Positions 53,940 through 64,000 of a stretch of DNA of 64,000 bases are shown here, piece by piece. Under the pieces are notes generated by a model that had not been told where the DNA came from, made no database searches, and saw only the letters and a program-made list of their open reading frames with translations. The DNA is taken from positions 7,094,256 to 7,158,255 of the forward strand of contig CM036247.1 in the NCBI GenBank assembly GCA_020698575.1. Direction: 5' to 3'. A program made the translations under genes and the position numbers. Numbering within the stretch: position 1 is the stretch's first letter; every line of letters starts with the position of its first letter. The DNA is from Bostrychus sinensis. Lineage: Eukaryota > Chordata > Actinopteri > Gobiiformes > Eleotridae.

Positions 53940-54510
53940 ACCTCCACTTTTAACAGCACTCTAACACTTTCGGCTGCCAACCTCTCTGCCTGTCTCACGC
54001 TTTCACCAAAAAAACACAAAAATTGTTGCTTTCACTCCCTAAAGCGCTGGCATTGTTTCTGTATTTGCCGTGTAAAAGCTCCCCATCAAAGTGTTCCACC
54101 TCTGAGTGCCACACAATTCCACGTTTTTTTTTTTTTGTTCCTCCTTTTTTTTGTTCCTCCTCTGATTTTATAGCTGTTTTTATACGTGTCCTTTTCAATT
54201 CAATCTGTGCGGCTCATTCGCTCCACATCGGGCCGCCGCGGAGCTCCTCTTTGTTAGATTCGCTCGGCTCAATCACTCCTCGGCTGATAGCAATCATCAG
54301 GGTGCTCATTTTAACAAGCCACCAGCTCCACTAGTTGTTGCAAATGGCTTCGGATGAGAGGCTGCTTTTAAAGGTGCGGTTTGGGAGGGAGAGAGAGGAA
54401 ATTTCGACAGTGAGCGCGCTGGTGGTAAAAGCTTGTCCTGATACCTTCATTAATATGGAAATGTAAGCCTGTAAGAGCATCCTCACATCATTACTGACTC
54501 ATCAAGGCCC
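53940..54510. promoter_or_regulatory. Unique island, candidate conserved non-coding element
   Basis: Non-repetitive, moderately GC-rich (54190-54500), with TAGCAATCATCAGG and CTTCATTAATATGG words. The 103-codon frame 54023-54334 is low-complexity at its start and has no domain. Function inferred. Confidence 0.32.
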
Positions 54511-54930
54511 TTTTTACACATTTTGCTAACGGAGCGTGAAAATGACAAAAGAGAAACACACTTAATAGTGGGAAAAACTCTCGTCTGTGCACTCCGCTGT
54601 TTACACAGACCAAAGGCAAAATAAAAATAAATAGGTTTTTGCTTGTAAAACACACAACATTAAAAATCTGAGCTCGGAGAGGTATTGTAGGTCATACAAG
54701 TCCAACACAAAGATACTGGCCACAATCCAACTTATTTTTATCCAGTCTACAAACACACACAATACTTTTTTTCCCCTTTTAGCTTCTTATTTTATTTTTG
54801 ACACCTGAACAGAGCGGGTGATAAATACAGTGTGTACAATGTGGTAAAAAGAAACTTTAACCAGGAGCTTAAACCCTGACAGCAATGAGATAAAGGGAGA
54901 GGATGATGGATTAGTTATGGGCCTATAGAC

Positions 54931-54970
54931 CAGGGGTTCCCAGCCTTTTTGGTTCTGTGTACCCCTTGGT
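54931..54970 (+). mobile_element. hAT-like left end at the start of a minisatellite
   Basis: CAGGGGTTCCCAGCCTTTTT then GGTTCTGTGTACCCCTTGG is a hAT-type tip as in 10706-11245 and 50468-52078. No mirrored right end is visible after the array. Confidence 0.55.
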
Positions 54971-56230
54971 TTGGACGTGGCTTAGTCCTGGTTTAGTCCA
55001 AGTTTAGTCCTGGTTTAGACCCAGCTTTGTTCTGGTTTTAGGCATGGCATAGTCCTGGTTGGACTTGATTTTGACTTTTTTTAGTTTAGTTCCGGGTTAG
55101 ACCTGGTTTAGTCCTGGTTTAGAACTAGTTTAGTTCTGGTTTAGACCTGGTTTATTCCTGGTTTACTTCTGGTTTTAGACCTGTTTTTTTTTCCTGCTTG
55201 AGTTCTGTTTTAAAGCTGGTTTAGTCCTGGTTTAGACCCAGCTTAGCTCTGGTTTTAGGCATGGCATAGTCCTGGTTTAGTCTAAGTTTAGTCCTGGTTG
55301 GACTTGATTTAGTCCTAGTTTAGTTCTGGGTTAGACCTGGTTTACTCCAAGTTTAGTCCTGGTTTAGACCCAGCTTAGGTCTGGTTTTAGGCATGGCATA
55401 GCCCTGGTTTAGTCTTAGTTTTGTTTGGATTTTAGGCATGGTTTAGTCCTGGTTTAGTCCTGGTTTAGAACTAGTTTAGTTCTGGGTTAGACCTGGTTTA
55501 GTCCTGATTTAGTCTAATTTTGTTCTGATTGTAAGCATGGTTTAGTCCTGGTTTAGACCCAGCTTAGTTCTGGTTTTAGACATGACATAGTCCTGGTTTA
55601 GTCTAAGTTTAGTCCTGGTTGGACTTGATTTAGTCCTAGTTTAGTTCTGGGTTAGACCTGGTTTAGTCCTGATTTAGAACTAGTTTAGTTCTGAGCTAGA
55701 CCTGGTTTAGTCCTGATTTAGTCCTAGTTTTGTTCTGATTGTAGGCATGGTTTAGTCCTGTTTGAGAACTAGTTTAGTTCTGGTTTATTCCTGGTTTACT
55801 TCTGGTTTTAGACATATGTTTTTTCCTGGTCGGGTTCTGGTTTTAGTCCTGGTTTAGTCCTGATTTAGTCCTAGTTTAGTTTTGGGTTAGACCTGGTTTA
55901 GTCCTGATTTAGTCCTAGTTTAGTTCTGGGTTAGACCTGGTTTAGTCCTGGTTTAGTCTTAGTTTTTTTCTGATTGTAGGTATGATTTAGTCCTGGTTTA
56001 GTGTCAGTTTTGTTCTGATTTTAAACATGGTTTAGTCCTGGTTGAGAACTAGTTTAGTTCTGGGTTAGACCTGGCTTAGTCCTGATTTAGTCTCAGTTTT
56101 GTTCTGATTGTAGGCATGGTTTAGACCTGGTTTACTTCTGGTTTTAGACGTGTTTTTTCCCGTTTGGGTTCTGGTTTTAGAGCTGGTTTGGCCCTGGTTT
56201 GTTCTTAGTTTAGTTCTGGTTTTAGGCCTC
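54971..56230. repeat. 11-bp minisatellite with higher-order structure
   Basis: The basic word GGTTTAGTCCT is varied as GGTTTAGACCC, AGTTTAGTTCT, GATTTAGTCCT, GGGTTAGACCT and GGTTTTAGGCAT. Larger phrases such as CCCAGCTTAG, TCTGGTTTTAGGCATGG, CATAGTCCTGG recur about every 130-280 bp (55016, 55235, 55367, 55558), so multi-unit blocks were copied. No long open frame. Confidence 0.9.
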
Positions 56231-56239
56231 CTTTAGTGC

Positions 56240-56875
56240 CCCATCCCTCTCGATAGTCCTGGGTTAGTCCTGATTTAGATTTATTTAAGTCTTTGAAATC
56301 CAAATAAATTCCCTTGTTGGGAAACAACTCTATAGTCACAGGTGGTGGTGAAGAGGAGGAGATGGAGAGGTGAGGAGGCTGATGGTTCTGCTGCTGCGGT
56401 GGAGTTGGGGACAGAGCAGGGTTGTGGCTTGAGAGGTGATTGGTTGAGAGGGAGAAGGTAGGCCAGCTGTGATTGGCTGCCAGAGACAGGTGACAGGATG
56501 AATGATGGGATAGAAAAATCACAATCTTTCTGGTTGAATTTATGTGTCCAGCTTCATTACTTTTACTCAAGTTATTTACATGAGTTTTGGAAAATAAAAT
56601 GTACTTTCTGAGTACATGTGCTATTTTTTATTTTTATTTTTATTATACTGTTTTAAACTTAGGTAGATAGTACTAGTAGTTGTTGTAGTAGTAGTAATAG
56701 TAGTACTAAAAATAGTGTTATTAGTTGTACACGCAATACTTTTTGTTTACTTTTTGCTCAGGTAACAAAATTGTTGACTACTACTTTATTTTCTTTTTTT
56801 CTTTTTGATGTAGCAGTACTTTAGTGCAGACTTATTCCACCGTTCATGCAAAATAAACTTCTCTAAGCTTTTAAA
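56240..56875. other. Unique and simple sequence, no gene seen
   Basis: A GGAGG/GGTGG-rich stretch (56340-56470) underlies a minus-strand Ser/Pro/His-rich frame (56205-56570), which looks compositional. (GTA)-like simple sequence lies at 56668-56700. Confidence 0.4.
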
Positions 56876-56879
56876 GTTG

Positions 56880-57327
56880 TTCTCTCATCAGAAACAAACC
56901 TGGAGTTGTGTTTCGTTTCACCCATGCCTGTTTAACTAATCCTGTATTCTCTGGCACTGACTTTCTGAGTGCTCAGAACGCTCAGTTCCACAAACCCCCG
57001 CCCACTCCAGGAAGCAATGACCAATCACCAAGTCCTTTCCGGTGTACAGCTCTGTTTTCACTGATTAATTCTTTGGATTTTTTCACATTTTTTCAGTTTG
57101 TAGTAAAATGGCAGCATACAGAAAGTTTAAGGAAGTGAAAGGTTCTTTTTCTTTGATTATGTTCTAAAGACAGCAACACTCTGCTGCCCTCTGCTGCTCT
57201 CTTTGATTTTTTCTTTATGGCACCAGTAAAGTATTTATTAAAAACCCTTTTTAGGTTGTAAAATGTGCAATACTGTTCTAAAGGTGACCAAGATTGGTTT
57301 AAAAAAGATACAACAAAGCATAATATT
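56880..57327. mobile_element. Family E, uninterrupted copy (inverted to 14377-15500)
   Basis: TGGAGTTGTGTTTCGTTTCA, CTAATCCTGTATTCTCTGGC, CCGCCCACTCCAGGAAGC and TTGTAGTAAAATGGCAGCAT, then GGTGACCAAGATTGGTTT and CAAAGCATAATATTTGTGC, are the reverse of the family E order at 14381-15490, without its insertions. Non-coding. Confidence 0.7.
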
Positions 57328-57339
57328 TGTGCATTAATT

Positions 57340-57670
57340 ACATCTTACCTTACACTACCTCCTCGCACGTGCCTTTTTATGGAAACATGCTCCTTCTGCT
57401 TTTGTCTCGGTGCTGTGTCCCTGGTCCCGGCTCGTCTGGTGTGTCCCTGGGGAGAGGGAGAGATTAGATTATCTGGAGATGGGACCTTAATTACCTGTGG
57501 ATTTGGAGATAGCAGAGTGGACATCTCTCCATCTGCACGCACTTTATCACAGGATTATCGAGAGGCGATCGTACAAAGACCTTCTCTCGGGGGACTCATC
57601 CAAACTGAATCAGGGATGCAAAAGAGAATCGCACACAGGTTTACCACCAAGGCACTAAATTAAGCTTTAA
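57340..57670. promoter_or_regulatory. Unique island, candidate conserved non-coding element
   Basis: Non-repetitive and GC-balanced. GAGATTAGATTATCTGGAGA (57460-57479) and TTATCACAGGATTATCGAGA (57544-57563) are OTX/CRX- and GATA-like words. A 132-codon frame (57265-57663) crosses from family E into this island, so it is unlikely to be a real protein. Confidence 0.35.
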
Positions 57671-58021
57671 ATATGTTACAGTTGCTTCTGCTTGTAATGT
57701 AATAACGTGAAAACAAAGCTTAATCATGTGAAATGTTAAATCTTTGCACAGTTTTCAGGCGACCTCCTCAGCTTCAGATCTTTTTTGCTACTGCACAGTA
57801 AAGTTCACAGGTACTGTTAAACTGTCCAAAAGCGAGCTCCATCCAGGCCCCTCTGACTCCAAAACAAGTGTGCTACTCAACGTTAACGCCAAACACACTG
57901 CATGCTGATGGCAACATGACAGTACTACATAATATAATCGACTCAGTAGGCCTGTGTTTACTTTTTTTTTCTCTCTACTTTCCTTCTTAGGCTGGTCATT
58001 GTAAACATAAACCTTTCTTAA

Positions 58022-58839
58022 TCCTCCTACATCCTTAACTTTTTAGTGACACCTTTTGCCCTAAGCACAAACAATGCACCAATAAAACTGCCATAGAAAA
58101 AAAAACTAATAGTCAATAATCCCATTTTTTTCATGGTTACAAGGATTGACTTCAACCTTCTTCACACATAGCAAAAATGAATTTTGTTTATGAAATTTAA
58201 TCCATTAAATTCCAGTTTATGTGGTGCGTACACATCCAGCACAAACAAGGCTCTGCTCAATCTGGGCACTTTTTCTACTTTGCCCTGATGTGCACATCTC
58301 TGTAAGAACTACATTTTGGATTTGTGCTCACGCAAACACAAACAAACTCATTTCTCAACAAACACTTTCACACCAATTTATAACAACCCTAAAACACACC
58401 CAAATCATTTTAGTTCAAAAAATGTTTTTATTTGCCTTGTAGGCTTGATCATTTATACAAACACTAATGTGGCCATCTCCAAATTTATACCTCTGTCTAC
58501 CATATATGGGGGAAATGGCGCCACCTAGTAAAAAACAATAAAAACTAAATTCCAATCCCTCACTATCATGAATCCATGAAATACTTGATAAAAATGTGAA
58601 ATTATATTGCAGAGACAGTGTATAATAAAAATGTTGTTTTAATGGGAGTCAATGGCACAAAAAAATGTCTTACGGGTAAAGGTTTTAAGAGAATTTTTCG
58701 AAAAAAAAAATCCTGAAATCTGAAAATTCATCCAAAAATACACACCTGAGGCAAAATCTATGCCATTTGAATCAACACAGCAAAAGTTATCCACAAAAAA
58801 CAGCTGCAAAATATCAAATGTCTTAGGGGTGTAGGAGGG
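58022..58839. mobile_element. TTAA-flanked piggyBac-like MITE
   Basis: TTAA (58018-58021) then TCCTCCTACATCC, mirrored by GGGGTGTAGGAGGG then TTAA (58840-58843). One base differs in the first 10. The interior is AT-rich and has no transposase; 58221-58528 frames are featureless. Confidence 0.75.
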
Positions 58840-58889
58840 TTAAAAGTAAAAGTGAAAATGTTAATTCACGGTCCTTCAGAGCCGGTAAA

Positions 58890-58901
58890 GTAATCATCAT
58901 C

Positions 58902-58938
<37 letters not shown>

Positions 58939-59060
58939 ATTTTATTTATAACGCACCTTTCTGGACACTCAAGGTCGCCTTACAACAAACATAAAAACAC
59001 AATACAACATATAATCATTAAAAATACTCAAAACAACAATTAAAAACAACAGTATAGTAC
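58890..59060. repeat. (TAA)n microsatellite and fish interspersed repeat
   Basis: About 12 ATA/TAA triplets (58902-58937) lead directly into CATTTTATTTATAACGCACC and TTTCTGGACACTCAAGGTCG, the same repeat opening as at 43284 and 18956. Confidence 0.75.
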
Positions 59061-59348
59061 AATTATAAAAATATGTGATAAAATGTCAGTAAAAAAAAAA
59101 AATGTAAAAAAAGTACACGTAGTGCTGATGGTAATTGTAAAAATTATAGCAAGTAACGCACATTTTCTCTGTTTCATTTCTAGCACGAGCCTCGAGCGTT
59201 AAATATAGTTGGACTTCTTTTTAAACTTTTATTTGGATAGCCATTAAGTACCAGTTGCAAGTCTTCCTGGTCCACTCATTCCAACATTGTGATGGCTCTT
59301 ACAGTACCAAGGTCAAGACAACCAAGACCTTTTACTTAACGCTCTGCT

Positions 59349-59982
59349 AAAGCTGGGGATACACTACATGATCTTCTCAGTCGTTACAGATTCTGAAGAG
59401 ACTAGGAGCACACACTGACGACTGGTTTCAGCAGATTTAGTTCTGACGACTGAAAGACTGCGCCTCACACACTACAAGATCTGCTGAGGCCGCAACTGAC
59501 GCCAACCAAACGCAGCAAACTCTTGCAGGGAACTAAATGGTAAACAAACATGGACGCTAGCTGGGTCGCTGTTGCCGTTGTGTGTGTAGCTATCTGTTTG
59601 GAAAAAGGAAAAAGAAAAACGTCAATGTTTCCAGTTTTGCTTGGGTAGCGTTCAACTTTCTTTGGTGTTTGCCATGGTTGTTTATGTTTTCTTCTTCTTT
59701 TTCTTCAAATTTCCGCTTATATTTTCCCACCGCTTCCTGTTGCGTCGTCTTCGTTCTCTGACGCTATTTCCTGTGTCCCATCAACTGTTTTTCATCGATA
59801 AATTTCCCCCAAAAAATACGACTTATAGTCCAGTGCGACTTATATACGTTTTTTTCTTCTTCATTATGCATTTTTTGGATAGTGCGACTTATACTCCAGG
59901 GCGACTTATAGTCAGGAAAATACAGTACTTCATTCTGAAATCCTGCACTGGGGCCCCACATTACCAAGTTACGCCACTGAAT
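59349..59982. mobile_element. Mosaic of transposon fragments
   Basis: GGGGATACACTACATGATCT (59356) resembles a Harbinger/hAT-type left end. 59637-59730 is the inverse of 24989-25077 in the TTAA MITE, including CGTTCAACTTTCTTTGGTGT and GCCATGGTTG. 59803-59926 is the right end of the TA-flanked element (AATACGACTTATAGTCCAGT ... AGGAAAATACAGTA). 59949-59980 is the right end of the family at 42174 (GGGGCCCCACATTACCAAGT, TACGCCACTG). The 128-codon frame 59641-60027 runs across these joins and is not a gene. Confidence 0.65.
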
Positions 59983-60194
59983 CTACAACATTACAGTGAA
60001 AGCCATTTCTTCTTTAGACAATTTTAAACACAGCCTTTACTTCAAACCCTTCAATGGCTTCCTGTTTTATTACAGAAGTATTATGCCAATCAAGAATAAG
60101 TGGATGTCTCACTGTTTCTAAAGTCGATTCTTATAAATGCATTAGAGAGGAGTTGGTGTGAAAAAATACTGTTGTAATAGTTGTTTAAATCCAC

Positions 60195-60640
60195 TTAAAT
60201 TTTCACAGAAGAGCTGCACTGTTGTCAATTGTATTTTAATAACTTCCCCCGCTGTTAAAAGGTTTGATGAGATCTTCCATTAACAGCCACTCTTTCTCCA
60301 TTTAAGTTGTACAATCCATTTATATGCAGATGCCGTCCCTGTATCTGTCATAAAGGGGCCGCCAATCTGCAAAGAACTGGAGTGTACGGTATATCCCTGG
60401 TTTTATCACTGAGAGGACGACTGTAGCTGAAGAAAGTACACCCGCGTCTCCTCTGAGTGCGGATCTCAAAGCCAAAGCACGCCTCAGATGTTAATTTGAA
60501 AATGAAGGATATCTCGTCTTTTGCGTCGACTCCTGGCTTACTCTTAAGATGTTGAGAGGGATCTCCGTATATATATATCTGAAGCTTATCGGATACAGTT
60601 CCTTGGAGATCGTCCCGTTACACTTCCGCTCCATTTTCTA
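60195..60640. promoter_or_regulatory. Unique island, candidate conserved non-coding element
   Basis: Non-repetitive, balanced sequence with TTAATTTGAAAATG and TGTCATAAAGGG words. No domain-bearing frame in the region. Flanked by AT-rich DNA. Regulatory function inferred. Confidence 0.33.
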
Positions 60641-61005
60641 CAGTTATTTACCCATTATCACAAGTATCCTACACCAGGACGGGGAGCTGCATGGCTAATA
60701 AGTGACCTTGTTTGCATCAAGGGTGTTATGGAAATGTGAGGACGTAGGCCACTCAGACATTTAAATTTTGCAACTTTTTTACCTAAATTAAACTTCAGAG
60801 TCAGTGTGATGACTAAAGCCCACTTACACCTTCCACTGTTGTAACTTGGTGAAAGAAACAGCCTTGCAAGAATGGGTGAACCGACCTGCTGTCCCTGAAA
60901 TCTCAGGTCTTGCAAGAAAGAAGGGCTGGGCACTATGGCTAAAAAATAAAATATTTATTTAATTTTATTTTTTTTTTTTTCAGCTGTTTAACAGTTTAAA
61001 TGTAG

Positions 61006-61006
61006 G

Positions 61007-61063
<57 letters not shown>

Positions 61064-61328
61064 ATTATTATCCATCAATCTTCTTCCATTTATCCAGGGC
61101 CGGGTCGTGGGGGCAGCAGTCTAAGCAGGGACGCCCAGACTTCCCTCTCCCCAGACACTTCCTCCAGGCGTCCAGGAGGCATCCGAAGCAGATGTTTGAG
61201 CCACCTCAGCTGGCTCCTCTTGATGTGGAGGAGCAGCGGCTCTACTCCGAGCTCCTCACCCTATCTCTAAGGGAGCGCCCAGCCACCCTGCGGAGGAAAC
61301 TCGTTTCAGCCGCTTGAGGCTATTATTA

Positions 61329-61378
<50 letters not shown>
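61006..61378. repeat. (TTA)n microsatellite split by a Rex3-like LINE tail
   Basis: About 18 ATT triplets at 61006-61068 and about 18 at 61320-61378, identical in type, on each side of the LINE fragment 61072-61318. The simplest reading is one microsatellite opened by a retroposon insertion. Confidence 0.85.
61072..61318 (-). mobile_element. Rex3/RTE-like LINE 3' end, inverted
   Basis: On the minus strand: CGAGTTTCCTCCGCAGGGTG, CTCCCTTAGAGATAGGGTGA, CTGCTCCTCCACATCAAGAG and CCCACGACCCGGCCCTGGAT, the same order as 44365-44718. About 90 bp in the middle (the RTRWRDYVSR coding part) are deleted. The GATGG tail is short (TCCATCAATCTTCTTCCA on the plus strand). Confidence 0.85.
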
Positions 61379-61379
61379 G

Positions 61380-62690
61380 TTTTTTCATGTGTCATGTTGT
61401 ACAAAAATTTGATATATTTGTCATTAAAATTGGGGAAAAATAAGGAAACCTGAGAACCTGCTCTAAACTCAACTGTTAATGTACTTGTCTCCCAATAAAA
61501 AAATAAATAAAAAAATAAAAAGATATATTTTTAAAGCTTTATTGATAAAGTATAGTAGGAAATCAGGGAGAGACATTGAGCAAACTGTCATGACTCGAAC
61601 CCACGACACCGAGGTAGGCTGTAGTTACCTTGCATATCGAGGGCTTGGAGGCAAAGGGGTGTGAGTGGGATTTTGGACGAATATTAGTATTTTATATCAA
61701 ATGAGAGCTCTCAGTGTGATCTTTTTAGCAAAAGGCAAAAGGACAGAACCTAAATGATAACTTATAAGATGTAATTTAATTTAAAACCAAAAGGCGTAAT
61801 GGTAAAAGTGGGGTTTTGTTCAGTGGCAAAAAGGCTCAAGTCCACATACATCCTTTGACACCGAGCAAATCAATGGTAGAAAAATAAATATGTATTAAAT
61901 GTATTTATATTTAATTAGAAAAGTTTTATTTAGAATAAAAATCTGTCCTGGCCAAGAGAGACGACAAGTTTTTTGTCAGTGATTGAAATCAGAAATGGAA
62001 GCATCTCACAATGTTTTTACAGCAAAAAGTTTCACATCACTAGGAATTTGCTATTTTGGTGCATACATAAAACAGTAATGTGTTATGAGAAACATGAATA
62101 ACCATGAAACATGTAAAATAAAACAGGGCAAAATGACATATAAATGGGTGGGCTAGTCTAAATTTACTAAATATAGGCCTACAGATATGAATAAAACTGT
62201 GTATTTACAAAACAGACTGTAAAGTATACACTCTCAAGCAGAATAACAGGCTATACTCCCTTTATTGCAATTTTAGTAAACTGCAGAATTGTGTTAAGGG
62301 TTGATGTTCCCGATACACTAAAAATATAATTAGTTAATTAGTCATAGTGATAGTTTATACTTTTTATGTTTTTAAAAGAAAAAATAGCATCAGTTTATTG
62401 ATGCTATTTGCAGAATATAAAGAGCCTTGTGAAAGTTACTGTGTTAAAAAATCAAAATCTTTATTCTGTCTCCACTTGTTTACTTACATATGACCAATTT
62501 CTATATATTTATTCCATACATTTATTGGGGAAAAAGGCGTATCTCACTTTTTTTTTGCCATTTTAAAAAAGTTTAATAAATAATTTCCAACTAAAACTGT
62601 AGTAGCATAAATTTCAAAGAGATTCTCAATTTGACAACACAAAAATATCAAATATCAGCAGCAGGTGATTCAGTTTTGGTGAAAATTTGT
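61380..62690. other. AT-rich intergenic sequence with one repeat fragment
   Basis: 61545-61650 is a relative of the repeat at 53640-53805. The remainder is AT-rich with no supported gene. The 61479-61664 frame is an artefact of an A-rich start. Confidence 0.4.
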
Positions 62691-63500
62691 TTTGTCTCTC
62701 CTCTAAAATTTGTAAAATTGCACTTCCGCCCTTTGCTTCCAAACCCTGAATATGCATCGCAGCTCTGTCACTGAGGCTATCACCGGCACAGGTTTATTAT
62801 TTTTGCAGTTATATTTTTATGCTAAATGTCTGTACAAAACAACAGTGAAGCAGCAGTGTGCATTATTCTCACAGTGACATCAGTGAGGACACGCTCAGCA
62901 TCTAAAGGCCAGGTCTATGATCATTTATACAGCGAACGTGGGCTTGTTAAAAGATGGTACAGCTTTCGAATCAGTGGTGGCCGCTGGTCTTTAATACAGG
63001 GTAAGCTCATAACATTTAATCCTGGGCTGACTAGCAGCTATTTTCCCTACAACCCCGATATTGAATTGAATGAATGAATTAGCCAAACTTAAACAAGATT
63101 CAAACTCAACAGTGCCTTGTTTTTTTAGAGCGTAACATTTGCAAACAGTGAAAATGAGGTAAATCCCTTCGCTTTATGTTCCAGACGGCTCCTTCAGCAC
63201 ATGACTGTCTCCTCTGCTGTGAGCTGTCGGCCCCTCGTTCTCCAGTTCATCGCATGGCATTCTCCAAAGCCGGTATCAGCAAACGGTGTCTGTCAAAATC
63301 TTCTGCCAGTTTCGCCGATCCAGCTCCACGGCACGCCCACTGCTTCACTGACTCCAGAACATTACATTACAGAGTAAGGGGCTTCTTTTTCTGTGAGCGT
63401 CTGCAGAGTCTCCACAGTCAGTATTTAAGCTGCTCTGGAGTCAGCAGTAGCATTGGCCACAACACAGGAAACAGTGTAGTGCTTGGAGGGTGCTAATTTC
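62690..63500. promoter_or_regulatory. Two unique islands (62700-63070, 63170-63490), function unknown
   Basis: Non-repetitive and GC-balanced. The frames 62826-63077 (83 codons) and 63176-63496 (106 codons) show no domain I recognise. CAGGGTAAGCTC at 62998 and TACAGAGTAAGGG at 63369 contain GTAAG, compatible with splice donors, so small exons cannot be excluded. I favour non-coding sequence. Confidence 0.3.
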
Positions 63501-63558
63501 CACCAAATTCAATTTTATTTTTTGACTTCGTCCAAAATTAAAAACATGGATTAAACTA

Positions 63559-63700
63559 AGGGTGCTCCGATTGATCGGCCGCAATTGGTGAACGGCCGAT
63601 CATGGCTAAAAATAGAGTGACTGGCGATCGGTAAAATGGGCCGATCAGAAGGGCCGATCGACCTGCAACTCCGGTTTGATTAAATAGCAGTAGCGTTATT
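63559..63700. mobile_element. hAT-like element left end (GGGTGCTCCGATTGATCGGC)
   Basis: TAAGGGTGCTCCGATTGATC then GGCCGATCATGGC and CCGATCAGAAGGGCCGATCG are the GATCGGCC-rich end of a hAT-type MITE. Its opposite end is not in the window, so it may extend past 64000. Confidence 0.6.
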
Positions 63701-64000
63701 CTAGCAGTGTTTTTAACCTCGTAGAACCCAGACATAGAAATATTTGTTGGAAAAAAATCATCCGTGCTAAATTTTAGTCAACAGGGATGGGTAAGAACAA
63801 AAATTTGTCAATATTTTTGGTAAGCAGCATTCATGAATTAGTTAATACATTTAAAAAAAAGACTCCTACTTTTTTGCCATGACCTTTGAATTATATGCTG
63901 CATATTTGCAACAGAGGGTGCTATGGGGTTAAGTTAAGCCCTGGTTATAACTAACACAAACCTGCCCTGGAGCTGCTGCTTTATGTCCCCGCTTTGTTCC

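Noticed and set aside
59641..60027. 128-codon frame with a hydrophobic start
   Set aside because: It crosses joins between three unrelated transposon fragments; hydrophobicity comes from TTC/TTT-rich sequence.
62826..63077. 83-codon frame as an exon
   Set aside because: No domain recognised; only a GTAAG word nearby supports it, which is too common to decide.
1..64000. An operon-like, defence or biosynthetic gene system
   Set aside because: No cluster of intact coding frames exists on either strand; all recognisable protein pieces are transposon remnants.

Overview
This window looks like nuclear DNA of a teleost fish. It is AT-rich, has no bacterial-style gene packing, and is dense with fish-type transposable elements: hAT, PIF/Harbinger, Tc1, piggyBac-like and CACTG-ended DNA elements, LINE tails of the L2/Rex1 and Rex3/RTE kinds, tRNA-like SINEs and one probable solo LTR. 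No intact host protein-coding gene, rRNA or functional tRNA gene could be supported. Nearly all long open frames are tandem-repeat artefacts, decayed transposon proteins or chance. All family assignments come from reading the sequence, with no database search.

Layout. 1-603: ACT-type trinucleotide array. 1.4-2.6 kb: a TIR element split by an L2/Rex1-like LINE tail. 2.6-7.1 kb: unique islands, a TA-flanked DNA element (4.1-4.8 kb) and a LINE remnant. 7.1-11.2 kb: a hAT MITE with perfect 8-bp target duplications, LINE tails, a 9-bp minisatellite and two further hAT-like elements. 11.3-15.7 kb: a unique island, a transposon with a RecQ-like helicase fragment, a nested TTAA-type element and a Rex3-like tail with a 12-bp target duplication. 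16.6-22.8 kb: two inverted copies of a CACTG element, one carrying eight 82-bp internal repeats, flanking a 2.07-kb element whose terminal inverted repeats are about 530 bp. 23-25.5 kb: a composite hAT, solo LTR and TTAA-flanked MITE. 27.3-29.0 and 32.7-33.1 kb: two arrays of one 20-bp minisatellite. 34.7-35.8 kb: a 25-bp minisatellite. 36.8-44.7 kb: SINEs, Harbinger, YqaJ-associated-type, hAT, Tc1 and Rex3-like insertions. 45.9-46.8 kb: piggyBac-like. 47.9-52.1 kb: two deeply nested transposon stacks with readable target duplications. 54.9-56.2 kb: an 11-bp minisatellite starting at a hAT end. 58-61.4 kb: another TTAA element, transposon fragments and a TTA microsatellite split by a Rex3-like tail.

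Between the repeats lie about 15 islands of balanced-composition, non-repetitive sequence. They contain homeodomain-, POU-, SOX- and nuclear-receptor-like words, and a roughly 115-bp segment is shared by two of them. I read the window as an intergenic or intronic 'gene desert' that may hold cis-regulatory elements of a neighbouring gene. That is inference and needs cross-species alignment.

The most noteworthy observations are the higher-order organised 20-bp minisatellite and its second locus, the long-TIR CACTG element, the 82-bp expansion inside one transposon copy, the datable nested insertions, and the recurring pattern of tandem arrays arising in or beside DNA-transposon ends.
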